DNA of 64,000 nucleotides from Planctomycetota bacterium (GTDB lineage: Bacteria; Planctomycetota; Phycisphaerae; Sedimentisphaerales; Anaerobacaceae): positions 1 through 64,000 of the forward strand of contig JAUWIG010000040.1 of the NCBI GenBank assembly GCA_030605475.1, written 5' to 3'. The position numbers and the translations under genes were made by a program. Of this stretch, positions 1-7,640 are shown one piece after another. The stretch's first letter is position 1; every line of letters starts with the position of its first letter. Below the pieces are notes generated by a model. It saw nothing but the letters and a program-made list of their open reading frames with translations. It was not told where the DNA came from and searched no databases.

Positions 1-85
1 AACCGCAAGCATCAAAACAATACTTAAGTATATACGCAATTACTTAAGTAACCACCACCATTTAACCAATTCACCACTCACCATT
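1..85. repeat. Left arm of perfect 85-bp inverted repeat
   Basis: Bases 1-85 are the exact reverse complement of 2589-2673, checked base by base; position 86 no longer pairs with 2588. The arm carries two copies of the palindrome TACTTAAGTA about 10 bp apart. The arm begins at the first base of the window, so it may extend further left. The two arms enclose the ECF sigma/anti-sigma pair. Confidence 0.95.
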
Positions 86-466
86 TTACGAGCATCCGTC
101 TTCCGTCCTCTGCCTTCTGTCTTCTGCCCACGGGTCACGAGTCACGGGCCTCCGGCGCGCACTTTCTTGCATTTTTTCACACTTTTTTGCACTTTTCTTC
201 TTACCTACTTCACCCAAACCCCACATTCTAACCCGCCAATCCCCGTTTTTACCCGCCTATGGCGGGTTTACCACCGAAACCCTAACCTACCCGAAAAAAT
301 ATCCCGAAAAATCCGATTTCCCGCTAAATCACGATAATTTTAGTCCCAATTTTGTTAATCCGCTTCTAATAAATTCCTCTGGCGAGATAGCTCTGCCATA
401 GGTACGAAATACGGGATACGAAATACGAGATGCGATATACGGAATACGAGATGTGATATACGAGAT
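86..466. other. Non-coding repeat-rich stretch
   Basis: No credible gene is present. It holds a pyrimidine-rich heptamer tract at about 96-150 (variants of GTCTTCT and TCACGAG), a period-10 tract at about 161-200 (CTTTCTTGCA-like units) that mirrors the purine-rich period-10 tract at 2338-2430, and a TACGAAA heptamer array at 403-466 that runs up to the stop codon of the next gene. Confidence 0.7.
403..466. repeat. Heptamer tandem array (TACGAGA type)
   Basis: About nine consecutive 7-bp units (tacgaaa, tacggga, tacgaaa, tacgaga, tgcgata, tacggaa, tacgaga, tgtgata, tacgaga). The array ends immediately at the stop codon (467-469) of the anti-sigma-like gene, so it lies in that gene's 3' flank. 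Confidence 0.85.
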
Positions 467-1498
467 TTATGGGGCGAGAAAAGCGTCGGTTTCGCGGGAG
501 GGCACTTCACAGCCCTCGTAAATTTGAGTGTCCTGCAGTGTAAATATATCATCCTCTGAGATGCCGATGCGACGCCTTTTCACAAATCTGACGCTGCCGT
601 CGCATAACAGGATGTTTTGGCCGCGACGGCTGTGATTGATACTGTTAAAAGTTAATAAGCTTTTGTTTAGCTTGAGCTTAAGTGGGCGGGAGTAACTCTG
701 GGGCAGTCTTTCAAATAGCGGATTCAAATCTGATATTAACACTTTTTGGGCGGGCCTGCATCCTTTTTGGGATTTATCGCCCATTATTCGGAAGCTGTAA
801 GTTACATACCTCCTGGCGGGAAAATCGTTGTAGTTTTTCGCCTGTGCGGCGTCGAATTGGATTGCTCGGCCCTGCCTTCTGCCGGCACAGACAAAATCGG
901 AAGGACTGACGTAATCGCCTTTTACCAGAAGCCACATATGGCGGGTATTGGAGTGGTTTTCTTTGCCCTGATAGCCCACTTTCCACCAGGGTGCGCCCGT
1001 TGTAGTTGCGACAGCCGGCAGCCTGCCATCATGGTCAGAGATGTAGTGGCTTATACCACGCCCGATACGGGACAGTTGCATCTGGCAGAGCTGCTGCCAG
1101 TAGTTTTGACGGGCGCGTTTCAGCGGGGCAAGCAAAACCCCTGCGACAAACACAATCATCGCTGCTGTAGCTACCATTTCGCCTAAGTTACGCCAGAACC
1201 TACTCTTAGCGGCAACTCTTCCGGATTGTTCGCCGGCAAGCAATTGCTGGAGCCGAAGCTGGCTTGAACGTGCAAGATTATTGAGTCGCCAAATCGTGCC
1301 CTCCGCTAACTCATCCGGACAGGGCTGCGGCTCTAAACTGTCAAGCGGGGCAAAAGCGGCTTTGAGCTTCGAGTGAATTTCGGCGGCTTCTTTGTGGGAG
1401 GATATTAACTGTTCGGCTTCGGCAGTTTCTTTTTCAGAGGCTAAACCTATACAGTAATCAAATAAAAGCTGTTTTTGCTGGTTGCTTAACGGAGTCAT
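467..1498 (-). CDS. Membrane anti-sigma-like protein with pseudopilin-type H-X-DG motif
   Basis: 343 aa, unnamed. It starts inside the stop of the upstream ECF sigma gene (4-bp ATGA-type overlap), which makes it the likely sigma regulator. The first ~90 residues are soluble and would face the cytoplasm, as in anti-sigma proteins. One hydrophobic segment follows at about residues 107-126. The outer part contains NHSRRGQNILLCDGSVRF, close to the H-X9-DG signature of DUF1559-type pseudopilin proteins that are abundant in PVC bacteria (spacing here is X10). I infer an anti-sigma or signal-receiving role from position and topology. No ZAS zinc-binding His/Cys motif is obvious. A heptamer repeat abuts its stop codon. 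Confidence 0.6.
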   Translation of the reverse strand: MTPLSNQQKQLLFDYCIGLASEKETAEAEQLISSHKEAAEIHSKLKAAFAPLDSLEPQPCPDELAEGTIWRLNNLARSSQLRLQQLLAGEQSGRVAAKSRFWRNLGEMVATAAMIVFVAGVLLAPLKRARQNYWQQLCQMQLSRIGRGISHYISDHDGRLPAVATTTGAPWWKVGYQGKENHSNTRHMWLLVKGDYVSPSDFVCAGRRQGRAIQFDAAQAKNYNDFPARRYVTYSFRIMGDKSQKGCRPAQKVLISDLNPLFERLPQSYSRPLKLKLNKSLLTFNSINHSRRGQNILLCDGSVRFVKRRRIGISEDDIFTLQDTQIYEGCEVPSRETDAFLAP

Positions 1499-2106
1499 TT
1501 AATTTTCTTGCTCCCGATAGATGCTTTCCAGTCTTTGGCAAAACGGCCAACAGCGGCGTGCAGCCTACTTTTAACTGTGCCGATAGGTATACTCAAAATC
1601 TGGGCAATTTGTTTGTAAGAAAATTTATTAAAATAGGCTAAAACTAATATTTCCCTCAGATTTTCCGGCATATCCGTTATGATTTGCCTGACCCGCGAGG
1701 CGGTTTCACTCTCTTCCAATTTTTCATAAGGCATCGTGAGGTCAGAAGTTAGGGTGTTTAACACATCATCGAATGACATTTCCTGCGCATCCGCTATGGT
1801 GCCTATGGAAATAGCGGCTGTTCTTCGCCGTTTGCGAAGCGCATCCTTTGCTTTATTTGCGGCTATGGTGAACAGCCAGGGACGCAAAGGACGACTGGTG
1901 TCAAAGTCATTCCGGCTGGTAAATAGCTGTATAAAGGTTTCCTGAAAGACGTCTTCGATGAGGTCCCGACGGTTCAAAAAGTGCTTTAAGAATGCGTAAA
2001 GACCGTTTTTATAACGAGCTACGATTGCACGGAATGCGGCCTCCTCGCCGGCAGCGTAGTGGGCGAGAAGTTCGGCATCAGTCTTTTTGTCCAAAGCAGA
2101 ATTCAT
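1495..2106 (-). CDS. ECF-family RNA polymerase sigma factor
   Basis: 203 aa, the usual ECF length. Region 2 is at about residues 10-100, with the typical DVFQETFIQLF helix and RPWLFTIAANKAKDALRKRR recognition part. Region 4 is at about 135-195, with MPENLREILVLAYF, then YKQIAQILSIPIGTVKSRLH as the helix-turn-helix. An acidic linker separates the two. The 3' end overlaps the start of the membrane protein gene by 4 bp, the classic sigma/anti-sigma arrangement. The pair lies between the arms of an 85-bp inverted repeat. The exact ECF subgroup cannot be assigned by eye. Confidence 0.93.
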   Translation of the reverse strand: MNSALDKKTDAELLAHYAAGEEAAFRAIVARYKNGLYAFLKHFLNRRDLIEDVFQETFIQLFTSRNDFDTSRPLRPWLFTIAANKAKDALRKRRRTAAISIGTIADAQEMSFDDVLNTLTSDLTMPYEKLEESETASRVRQIITDMPENLREILVLAYFNKFSYKQIAQILSIPIGTVKSRLHAAVGRFAKDWKASIGSKKIK

Positions 2107-2337
2107 AATTTGAGCTCTTAAAAAATTGCGGATAACAATAGTATTATAAATAACTTAGAGGTAAATTGAAACCTTCATTGTGAGGTATCTATCCGAAATG
2201 GCAATTTTTTTTTTGGGTTCGATAATCAAACTGATTGGAAAGCCGAGTGTGAATGTGGGGGATTTTGAAAACTTTTGAGGACGTCAAACTCGGCTGTTTG
2301 TGTGGAAGAAAAATCAATCAAATGCGCAAGTTTGGGT

Positions 2338-2430
2338 GAAAATTTGCAGAAAATTGCAAAAAAATGAAAAAAAGTGGGTAAAAATTGCAAGAAAATGCAA
2401 GAAAATGCAAAAAAATGCGAAAAAATGCGC
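2338..2430. repeat. Period-10 purine-rich tandem tract
   Basis: Units resemble AAAATGCAAG and AAAATTGCAA with strict 10-bp spacing. A reverse-complement relative of the same period sits at 161-200. Short open frames across this tract are low-complexity artefacts. Confidence 0.75.
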
Positions 2431-2588
2431 ACTAATTTTTCCGCCACGGAGACACCAAGTCACAAAGAATATTAGAGACAGATTTCACGACAAAAATTAG
2501 CCACAGAGAACGCTCCCAGCTTCCGCGGGGACAGGCGAGATCGCAGAGAAAAATTTAGCCACAGATTACACAGATTGGTGAGTGGGTG

Positions 2589-2673
2589 AATGGTGAGTGG
2601 TGAATTGGTTAAATGGTGGTGGTTACTTAAGTAATTGCGTATATACTTAAGTATTGTTTTGATGCTTGCGGTT
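2589..2673. repeat. Right arm of perfect 85-bp inverted repeat
   Basis: Exact reverse complement of bases 1-85. The sequence between the two arms is 2503 bp and carries the sigma/anti-sigma operon plus period-10 tracts near both ends. Confidence 0.95.
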
Positions 2674-2756
2674 TTGGGTGGTGTGGGTGGTAGGTAGTTG
2701 CTCGGTGCTGGATTCTACCTACGGCGGACAAGGCTTGATGCTCGATGCTCGGGGCG

Positions 2757-2850
2757 AGTGGGTGAATGGTGAGTGGTGAGTGGTTAATTGGTGAGTGGGT
2801 AAATGGTGAGTGGGTAAATGGTGATTGGGTAAATGGTGATTGGGTAAAAA
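2757..2850. repeat. Degenerate TGGTGAGTGGGTAAA tandem array
   Basis: Repeated units of 7 and 15 bp such as atggtga, gtggtga and gtgggtaa. The left end of the 85-bp arm (aatggtgagtggtgaattgg) is built from the same words, suggesting that the arm and the array share an origin. Confidence 0.8.
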
Positions 2851-2952
2851 GGGGATGATGGAGGTCGGGAATTTATTCGTATTGCGTCCCTTCGGCTTCG
2901 CTCAGGGCAAGCTTGCGTATCGCGTATTGCGTGAAGCGGATTTAGTGGGTAA

Positions 2953-3016
2953 GCCCCGTTAGAAGCAAGATGTCAGGGACGGCCAGCTTATGTTTGACAA
3001 AAATTTCTAACGGGGT
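2953..3016. repeat. CCCCGTTAGA palindromic element, intergenic copy 1
   Basis: Terminal inverted repeats CCCCGTTAGAA (from 2954) and TTCTAACGGGG (ending 3015) enclose about 40 bp. The interior (gtcaggga...agcttatgtttgacaa) closely matches the copy at 6616-6679, and both are followed by TAAAATG-ATTGG. Confidence 0.88.
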
Positions 3017-3081
3017 AAAATGAATTGGCAAATTTGATTGCGGTTTTGGATGGTGTGAATAGATAAAGAAGAGATAAGTGG

Positions 3082-3519
3082 TCAGGTCTGGGTCTTATTC
3101 TTGTGGGTGATTACACCTTTAACGATCTTTTTTCGATTGCTGGATTTGCTGATTAGTTTTTCAAAACCGTTATAAGCAGCATTAGCTCTAAGGTACGACA
3201 TTATAGCAACTTTGGGGTCTTTATAGTGTGTTAGTTCTAAGTGATAGTCTGCCTTGTTTCGCTCATCATGAAGGTCATCAAGAATCTTGGCAAGTTTTCG
3301 AACATCTTGAACTTCACAATTATGCAAATATTTATATGTTAGGTTATGAGCTTTAGCCGTGTCGGGCAGAGCAATATTATTATTTACAAGAAAGCGGCTC
3401 ATTAGATTATATAATCCATAATAGCCGCGACTGATTGCAGATCGAAATGCAGCTTCCGTCTTAAAGTTATGGGCAAGTTCGTGAGCGAGGTCAATGAACT
3501 CTTTAGGGACCATTTCCAT
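3082..3519 (-). CDS. HEPN-domain protein (putative RNase toxin)
   Basis: 145 aa, a helical protein. The N-terminal part has FRSAISRGYYGLYNLMSRF (residues 25-43), typical of the first long HEPN helix. The catalytic-type motif R-X5-H is present as RNKADYH (R87, H93). HEPN proteins with this motif are often metal-independent RNases in toxin-antitoxin and abortive-infection systems. Its ATG directly follows the stop codon of the upstream gene with no gap, so the three genes from 5114 to 3082 are one transcript and translationally coupled. The RNase activity and target are inferred. No MNT-type nucleotidyltransferase antitoxin is adjacent, so one of the two partner proteins could be the neutraliser. 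Confidence 0.72.
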   Translation of the reverse strand: MEMVPKEFIDLAHELAHNFKTEAAFRSAISRGYYGLYNLMSRFLVNNNIALPDTAKAHNLTYKYLHNCEVQDVRKLAKILDDLHDERNKADYHLELTHYKDPKVAIMSYLRANAAYNGFEKLISKSSNRKKIVKGVITHKNKTQT

Positions 3520-4302
3520 TTAGCTTTTCCATTTGTAGGTTGTGGTAATTTGCTCACAAGTTTTTATATCTAAGGCCGAATACAACTTGTCTTTAAATTT
3601 GAATTCATCTTTAAGGACTAACTCTGGCTCGCCGGACACCGTTAGAGTGAACCGGATTGTTTTTCTGTCAACAATTTCTGGGTCATGTTCTATGTTTATA
3701 TCGATGCTCTCAAGAGTAGAATAATTTTCTTGGGCAAGTTTGATGCTAGATTCTAAATCGTCTGTCAGACTTCTCTCCTCCGCCTCTCGAACCACCTGTG
3801 GGGAAATTGTAATGGGGATGGTTCGTAGTATTTGGCCAGTTTGTTTATTCTCGATAAGGGAGTCACAAGTTCGCCATATAACAGGGGCCATCCATTTTTT
3901 AATGGCATAAAAGTCAGGCGAAAAGCGAGTTTGACGGGGTGATGGTTCAAAACGGTCTTGTACTACAATATATGGGGACGTGGTAGTTCTGGCTGAAAGA
4001 TAAGTAAAGAAGTGGTCAGATTTTTCTGGTATGGCAAAAGTTACAAGTAAGATTTGCGAGTGGCCAGGACTTCTCTTATCTGGGATAAGAGGGGCGAGCT
4101 CTAGCGGAACAGCATCTTCGAATTCTAAAGCGGCAACATTTTCTGCTATAAGAAAGGGCCATCTAGATAGCTTGCTTCCCTGCCAGGGCAGCGAACAGAT
4201 GGGTTCTAATTCCTCGACCTCGCCTAGCAAAACGTCACTTGTAGAGCAAGAAAAATCATCTATAATGTCGGAGTTAATCCTAGTTATGCAGATTGGGTTC
4301 AT
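3520..4302 (-). CDS. Uncharacterised protein, middle gene of HEPN operon
   Basis: 260 aa from the ATG at 4302. A longer frame reaches 4371 but would run far into the upstream gene; the 4302 ATG overlaps the upstream stop by 1 nt (TAATG), which fixes the start. I do not recognise a family. It starts MNPICITRINSD, looks like a soluble mixed alpha/beta protein, has no membrane segment or signal peptide, and ends in a Lys/Thr-rich stretch. The region around residues 160-220 is charged and probably helical then beta-rich. Its stop codon directly abuts the HEPN gene. Tight coupling on both sides implies that it works with its neighbours. Confidence 0.7.
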   Translation of the reverse strand: MNPICITRINSDIIDDFSCSTSDVLLGEVEELEPICSLPWQGSKLSRWPFLIAENVAALEFEDAVPLELAPLIPDKRSPGHSQILLVTFAIPEKSDHFFTYLSARTTTSPYIVVQDRFEPSPRQTRFSPDFYAIKKWMAPVIWRTCDSLIENKQTGQILRTIPITISPQVVREAEERSLTDDLESSIKLAQENYSTLESIDINIEHDPEIVDRKTIRFTLTVSGEPELVLKDEFKFKDKLYSALDIKTCEQITTTYKWKS

Positions 4303-5114
4303 TACTTCTTTTTCCAAACAGACTTTTGAATAGGTTGTGCAGTTAGGTCGGCAAAGCCCTTTACAATCCACTCGTGGGCCATGTCAAACCAAGAGTCCAT
4401 TTTGTTTGGGATAAATCCCCTTGCAGTCAAATCCAATATCATTATGCGATCCTTGGTTTCTCGGCTGACAGCAAGTCTTAGTGAAACGTGTAACCTTCCA
4501 CTATCGTCGGGCAACCTATAAATTCTACGCCAAGATATGTTCTCTGGTTCTGGCAAAAAACGGTCGCTAACTTTGCATTGAAAGTCTTGGAATACATTCT
4601 CTACATCCGATAAATTTACCCATCCTTGGCCACGGGGTATATGGTTGACGTAAGTTAACTCGAATTGATTTGGCTCCGATGCGCCCAAATTCAATTCGTT
4701 TACAAAGGAAGTAAACAGTCTCCAAGACTTTACAAACTTTGGGTATAGTGTGGCATATCTAGGGTATTTATCGTCAGATTTAAGCCTTCTCCAGTTTTGA
4801 TGAAGCCGGTCTTGTTGGACTTGAATCAAGTGGTTTTTGCTAGCATTTATGAAAAACAAACGAGGTAAAGGAGGATGGCTAAGTTCCTCAAAAGTTGGAC
4901 GCTGTGGCTGAGAAGAAGGCTCATCAAAACGCTCTACCACACGCGCTAGTGGAGGCATTTCTTTACATTCGGGATACGCTTTCCTGCCGAGTTTTTCCCA
5001 CAAAATACCCGTATCAGGGGCTTTAATCGGTACTTTGTTGAATTGAACTCCAAATACGACCTCGTTTACTGGTGGATTATCATAATCCGGTAGAGGAGAT
5101 GAGGGTCGTTCCAT
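4302..5114 (-). CDS. TIGR04255 family protein
   Basis: 270 aa, the usual size of the family. The N-terminus PDYDNPPVNEVVFGVQFNKV (residues 8-27) is the family hallmark (proline pair, then E-V-V/x-G-V-Q-F), and the C-terminal half has LTYVNHIP followed by a beta-rich region with LHVSLRLAVSRETKDRIMILDLTARG. TIGR04255 proteins are sporadically distributed and have no established biochemical function. First gene of the three-gene HEPN operon; an AAGGGAAG Shine-Dalgarno-like stretch precedes the ATG. The sporadic distribution and the repeat-rich flank fit an accessory, possibly defensive, module. Confidence 0.75.
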   Translation of the reverse strand: MERPSSPLPDYDNPPVNEVVFGVQFNKVPIKAPDTGILWEKLGRKAYPECKEMPPLARVVERFDEPSSQPQRPTFEELSHPPLPRLFFINASKNHLIQVQQDRLHQNWRRLKSDDKYPRYATLYPKFVKSWRLFTSFVNELNLGASEPNQFELTYVNHIPRGQGWVNLSDVENVFQDFQCKVSDRFLPEPENISWRRIYRLPDDSGRLHVSLRLAVSRETKDRIMILDLTARGFIPNKMDSWFDMAHEWIVKGFADLTAQPIQKSVWKKK

Positions 5115-5232
5115 ACGCTACTTCCCTTAATTTTTAGAATAAATAGATATAAGTGTCATCGGCTCAGAGATACGTAGAACTTTTACAAATATAACAAAAG
5201 TTGCTTATTCCGTCAAGGGCAATTTCGTCGCT

Positions 5233-5265
5233 CCCCATGAGATAATTCTTTGCTATCTCACGGGG
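5233..5265. repeat. Hairpin element in divergent intergenic region
   Basis: CCCCATGAGATA (5233-5244) pairs with TATCTCACGGGG (5254-5265) across a 9-nt loop with one mismatch. It is followed by TAAAG. The ends resemble the CCCCGTTAGA...TCTAACGGGGTAAA family. It lies upstream of both flanking genes, so it is not a simple terminator for either. Confidence 0.7.
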
Positions 5266-5307
5266 TAAAGAATAGCTGAAAAGAAGGGAAAAGGCAAGGG
5301 GATTTCC

Positions 5308-5361
5308 ATTGATTATTGATTAATGATAATGATAATTGATAATTGATAATTGATTATTGAG
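5308..5361. repeat. Heptamer array (ATTGATT/ATTGATA)
   Basis: About seven units of attgatt, attgata and aatgata lie directly upstream of the radical SAM gene. A related tract (gattatt, ggttaat) occurs after the ArfB-like gene near 8110-8144. Confidence 0.85.
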
Positions 5362-5378
5362 ACCAAAGATGGTGTTTT

Positions 5379-6518
5379 ATGGTTGGAGTTGTTAGTAAGC
5401 CGAGTACGCGTGAGAAATTGGAGATACTCAGTGCCGATGCGCAGTATGATTTGGCGTGCGCGTGCAGTTGCAATAAAGACGAGCATCGACAGCGAAGCGG
5501 CGACGGGAAATGGATATATCCAGTTACACTTCCAAACGGGGGTAAAAGCACACTGTTCAAGACGCTGATTTCAAATGTGTGCACGAATGACTGCAAATAC
5601 TGTCCGCTACGAGAACAAAAGGATGTGTGCAGGTGCAGTCTAAGGGCGGAAGAGACGGTAAGGGTGTTTCTGGATTATCTGAGCCAGCGAAAAGTTTTCG
5701 GGCTGTTTCTGAGCTCGGGGGTCTTAGGGTCGGCTGACGCAACAATGGATAGACTGAATGGAGTAGCAAAGATTTTACGAAATAAGCACGGGTTTGGAGG
5801 GTACATCCATCTGAAGATTATTCCGGGGGCGAGCGACGCGGCGATAGAAGAGGCGCTGTCGCTGGCAAATACGGTGTCGGTGAATATTGAGACGCCGGGC
5901 GCAAAGAACCTTGAGAAACTGTCGGAAAAGAAAAAATATATCAGTGATATTATTGAGCCGATGAAGCTGGTCAGCAGGCTGACCTCGGCGGGGTCGAGAT
6001 ATGCAGGGGTCAAGCAGACGACGCAGTTTATCGTGGGGGCGGCGGGGGAGCCGGACGCGGAAATCGTGAAGTATATGGCGGGTCTGTATGAGCGGTTGAA
6101 GATGCACAGGGTGTATTTCAGCGCTTATCAGAAAGGGTTGGGGGACGAGTCTATAGCCGGTGAACAAGTGAGCTTGGAGAAGCCGACGGATGTATTTATG
6201 CGAGAGCATCGGCTGTACCAGGTGGATTTTCTGTTTCGCAAATACGGGTTCGAGGAATCGGATATTGTATTTGACGGAAACGGCAATCTTTCTTTAGCTA
6301 CCGACCCTAAAGAGGCCTGGGCGGTGAGACATCCTGAGGAATTTCCTGTTGATGTAAACAGGGCATCGAGGTTTTCGCTTTTGAGAGTGCCGGGGCTTGG
6401 GCATGTAACGGTAAAGCGGATTTTGGAACAGCGAAAAGCCGGGAGAATAAGGTATATTGAAGATATTGGTAAAGTGGGTGCCAGGCTGTATAAGGCGAGC
6501 AAATACCTGGTTTTTTGA
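5379..6518 (+). CDS. Radical SAM protein with C-terminal HhH, putative DNA modification/repair (TIGR03916 type)
   Basis: 379 aa. A radical SAM cluster motif C-X3-C-X2-C is present as CTNDCKYC at about residues 68-75, with further cysteines at the N-terminus (CACSC, about 27-31) and just after the motif (VCRCS). The C-terminal ~60 residues contain a helix-hairpin-helix (SLLRVPGLGHVTVKRIL) and a second HhH-like piece, implying DNA binding. This architecture matches the TIGR03916 family annotated as putative DNA modification/repair radical SAM proteins. In many genomes the partner is a TIGR03915/DUF4130 uracil-glycosylase-like protein; none is adjacent here. The true reaction is unknown. Confidence 0.85.
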   Translation: MVGVVSKPSTREKLEILSADAQYDLACACSCNKDEHRQRSGDGKWIYPVTLPNGGKSTLFKTLISNVCTNDCKYCPLREQKDVCRCSLRAEETVRVFLDYLSQRKVFGLFLSSGVLGSADATMDRLNGVAKILRNKHGFGGYIHLKIIPGASDAAIEEALSLANTVSVNIETPGAKNLEKLSEKKKYISDIIEPMKLVSRLTSAGSRYAGVKQTTQFIVGAAGEPDAEIVKYMAGLYERLKMHRVYFSAYQKGLGDESIAGEQVSLEKPTDVFMREHRLYQVDFLFRKYGFEESDIVFDGNGNLSLATDPKEAWAVRHPEEFPVDVNRASRFSLLRVPGLGHVTVKRILEQRKAGRIRYIEDIGKVGARLYKASKYLVF

Positions 6519-6615
6519 GTGTTGGGTTTTGTTTTGAGGGGGAGGGGCTTTTCAACTTTCGATTTACAATTGTCTATTTTCTATTTTGTTTGATGGCGTT
6601 GGGGGTAGTGTGTAA

Positions 6616-6679
6616 ACGCCGTTAGAAACAAAACGTCAGGAAAGGTGAGCTTATGTTTGACAAGAATTTCTAATGGGGT
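6616..6679. repeat. CCCCGTTAGA palindromic element, intergenic copy 2
   Basis: Ends ACGCCGTTAGAAA (from 6616) and TTTCTAATGGGGT (to 6679). The interior is nearly identical to the 2953-3016 copy. It lies 55 bp upstream of the rhomboid gene. Confidence 0.88.
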
Positions 6680-6734
6680 AAAATGGATTGGTAAGTCGGC
6701 GGTTGGAATAGTTATCTTAAGGAGCGTTTGAGGC

Positions 6735-7625
6735 ATGATACCGTATGCTGTAGATGCTTCGTTTGACCGGCAGCCAGTGGTGAACTGGCTGATATTTGGG
6801 ATGTTGATACCGGTCTTTGCTTTGCAGTCGAAATTGACGGCGGAGCAAATAGAGCCGTTCGTTTTGGATGGCTGGGGGATAGTGGGGCTGTTGGGACATA
6901 TCTGGCTGCACGCGAATATTGTTCACCTGATATTTGAGTTGCTTTTTTTGTGGCCTTTCGGGAACGCGGTGTGCGCTAAGATAGGTAATAAAGCTTATCC
7001 TGCGTTTTATCTGGGGCTCGGTTTGTTGGGAGGGATTATTCACGCGTTATTTGGCGGTGGGCCGGCGTTTGGGGCGAGCGTGGCGATAAGCGGTATCGTG
7101 GGGATGTATATTGTGTTTTTTCCTGAAAATACGATGAGCTGCCTTTTTCTTGTGCCGCACCCTGTAACGCTTAGTATTTCGAGTTACTTTGTTGTTTCGG
7201 TGTGGTTTTTTGTCGATTTACTTCTGGTGCTATTCCGTGTCCAAGTGGTAACTTATTTTGCGCATATTGTGGGGTTTGGAGTGGGGTTTGGTCTGGCGGT
7301 TTTGATGCTGAAGAAAAAATGGGTGGTGATGGAGAGGGGCGAGAGGTCGCTTTTGCAGATGCTGGCACGAGAGAAAAAAGAGGAGGAAGGAGAAAAAAAA
7401 GAGGAGGAAGGTAAGGAACCTGAGGCGATTGAGAAGGGCGAGGAGAAGCCTGAGATAGAAAAAGCTGTGCCCGAAAAAGCTGTGATGGAGGCGGAAAAAC
7501 CTGAGGACGAGTTTATTCGTTTTAGCTGTGAGTGCGGGAAGAAGATTAAAGTGCCCAGAGAATATGCCGGCGAGACGGGGCGGTGTCCGAGGTGCAAAAG
7601 ACCGGTGAAAGTTCCTGAAAGATGA
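6735..7625 (+). CDS. Rhomboid-family intramembrane serine protease with C-terminal zinc ribbon
   Basis: 296 aa. About six hydrophobic segments fill residues 15-195. Rhomboid signatures are present: HIWLHANIVHLIFE (H-x-N-x-x-H-L) in TM2, GASVAISG with the nucleophilic Ser at about residue 115, and AHIVGFGVGFG with the catalytic His at about 177. A long Glu/Lys-rich linker (about 205-255) leads to a zinc ribbon with SCECG and RCPRC, a module often tacked onto planctomycete proteins. Rhomboids cleave transmembrane helices of membrane substrates; the substrate is unknown. The linker plus cytoplasmic zinc ribbon could recruit substrate or nucleic acid. Confidence 0.85.
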   Translation: MIPYAVDASFDRQPVVNWLIFGMLIPVFALQSKLTAEQIEPFVLDGWGIVGLLGHIWLHANIVHLIFELLFLWPFGNAVCAKIGNKAYPAFYLGLGLLGGIIHALFGGGPAFGASVAISGIVGMYIVFFPENTMSCLFLVPHPVTLSISSYFVVSVWFFVDLLLVLFRVQVVTYFAHIVGFGVGFGLAVLMLKKKWVVMERGERSLLQMLAREKKEEEGEKKEEEGKEPEAIEKGEEKPEIEKAVPEKAVMEAEKPEDEFIRFSCECGKKIKVPREYAGETGRCPRCKRPVKVPER

Positions 7626-7640
7626 GCGGGAAGGCAAAAG

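Larger units (their letters stand above)
2107..3081. other. 975-bp gene-free, repeat-dense region
   Basis: No believable gene. In order it contains an A-rich period-10 tract (2338-2430), fragments of the dispersed CCACAGATTACACAGATT-type repeat (about 2442-2577), the right arm of the 85-bp inverted repeat (2589-2673), TGCTCGA heptamers (about 2731-2750), a TGGTGAGTGGGTAAA array (about 2757-2850), and a CCCCGTTAGA palindromic element (2953-3016). The phrase TTGCGGTTTTGG-TGGTGTG occurs at about 2667 and again at about 3039. Confidence 0.75.

Noticed and set aside
774-1186. Plus-strand and second-frame open frames over the anti-sigma gene
   Set aside because: Shadow frames of a coupled sigma/anti-sigma pair; no start signals and no family resemblance.
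2226-2500. Overlapping short open frames across the A-rich period-10 tract
   Set aside because: Low-complexity translation (Phe/His or Lys/Asn runs) from tandem repeats, on both strands, with no ribosome binding site.
2757-2850. Possible CRISPR array
   Set aside because: Units are contiguous and 7 or 15 bp long with no unique spacers, and no cas genes are present.
2953-3016. Palindromic element as a simple terminator of the HEPN operon
   Set aside because: It lies downstream of the operon but lacks a T-run, and a near-identical copy lies upstream of the rhomboid gene, so it is treated as a repeat.
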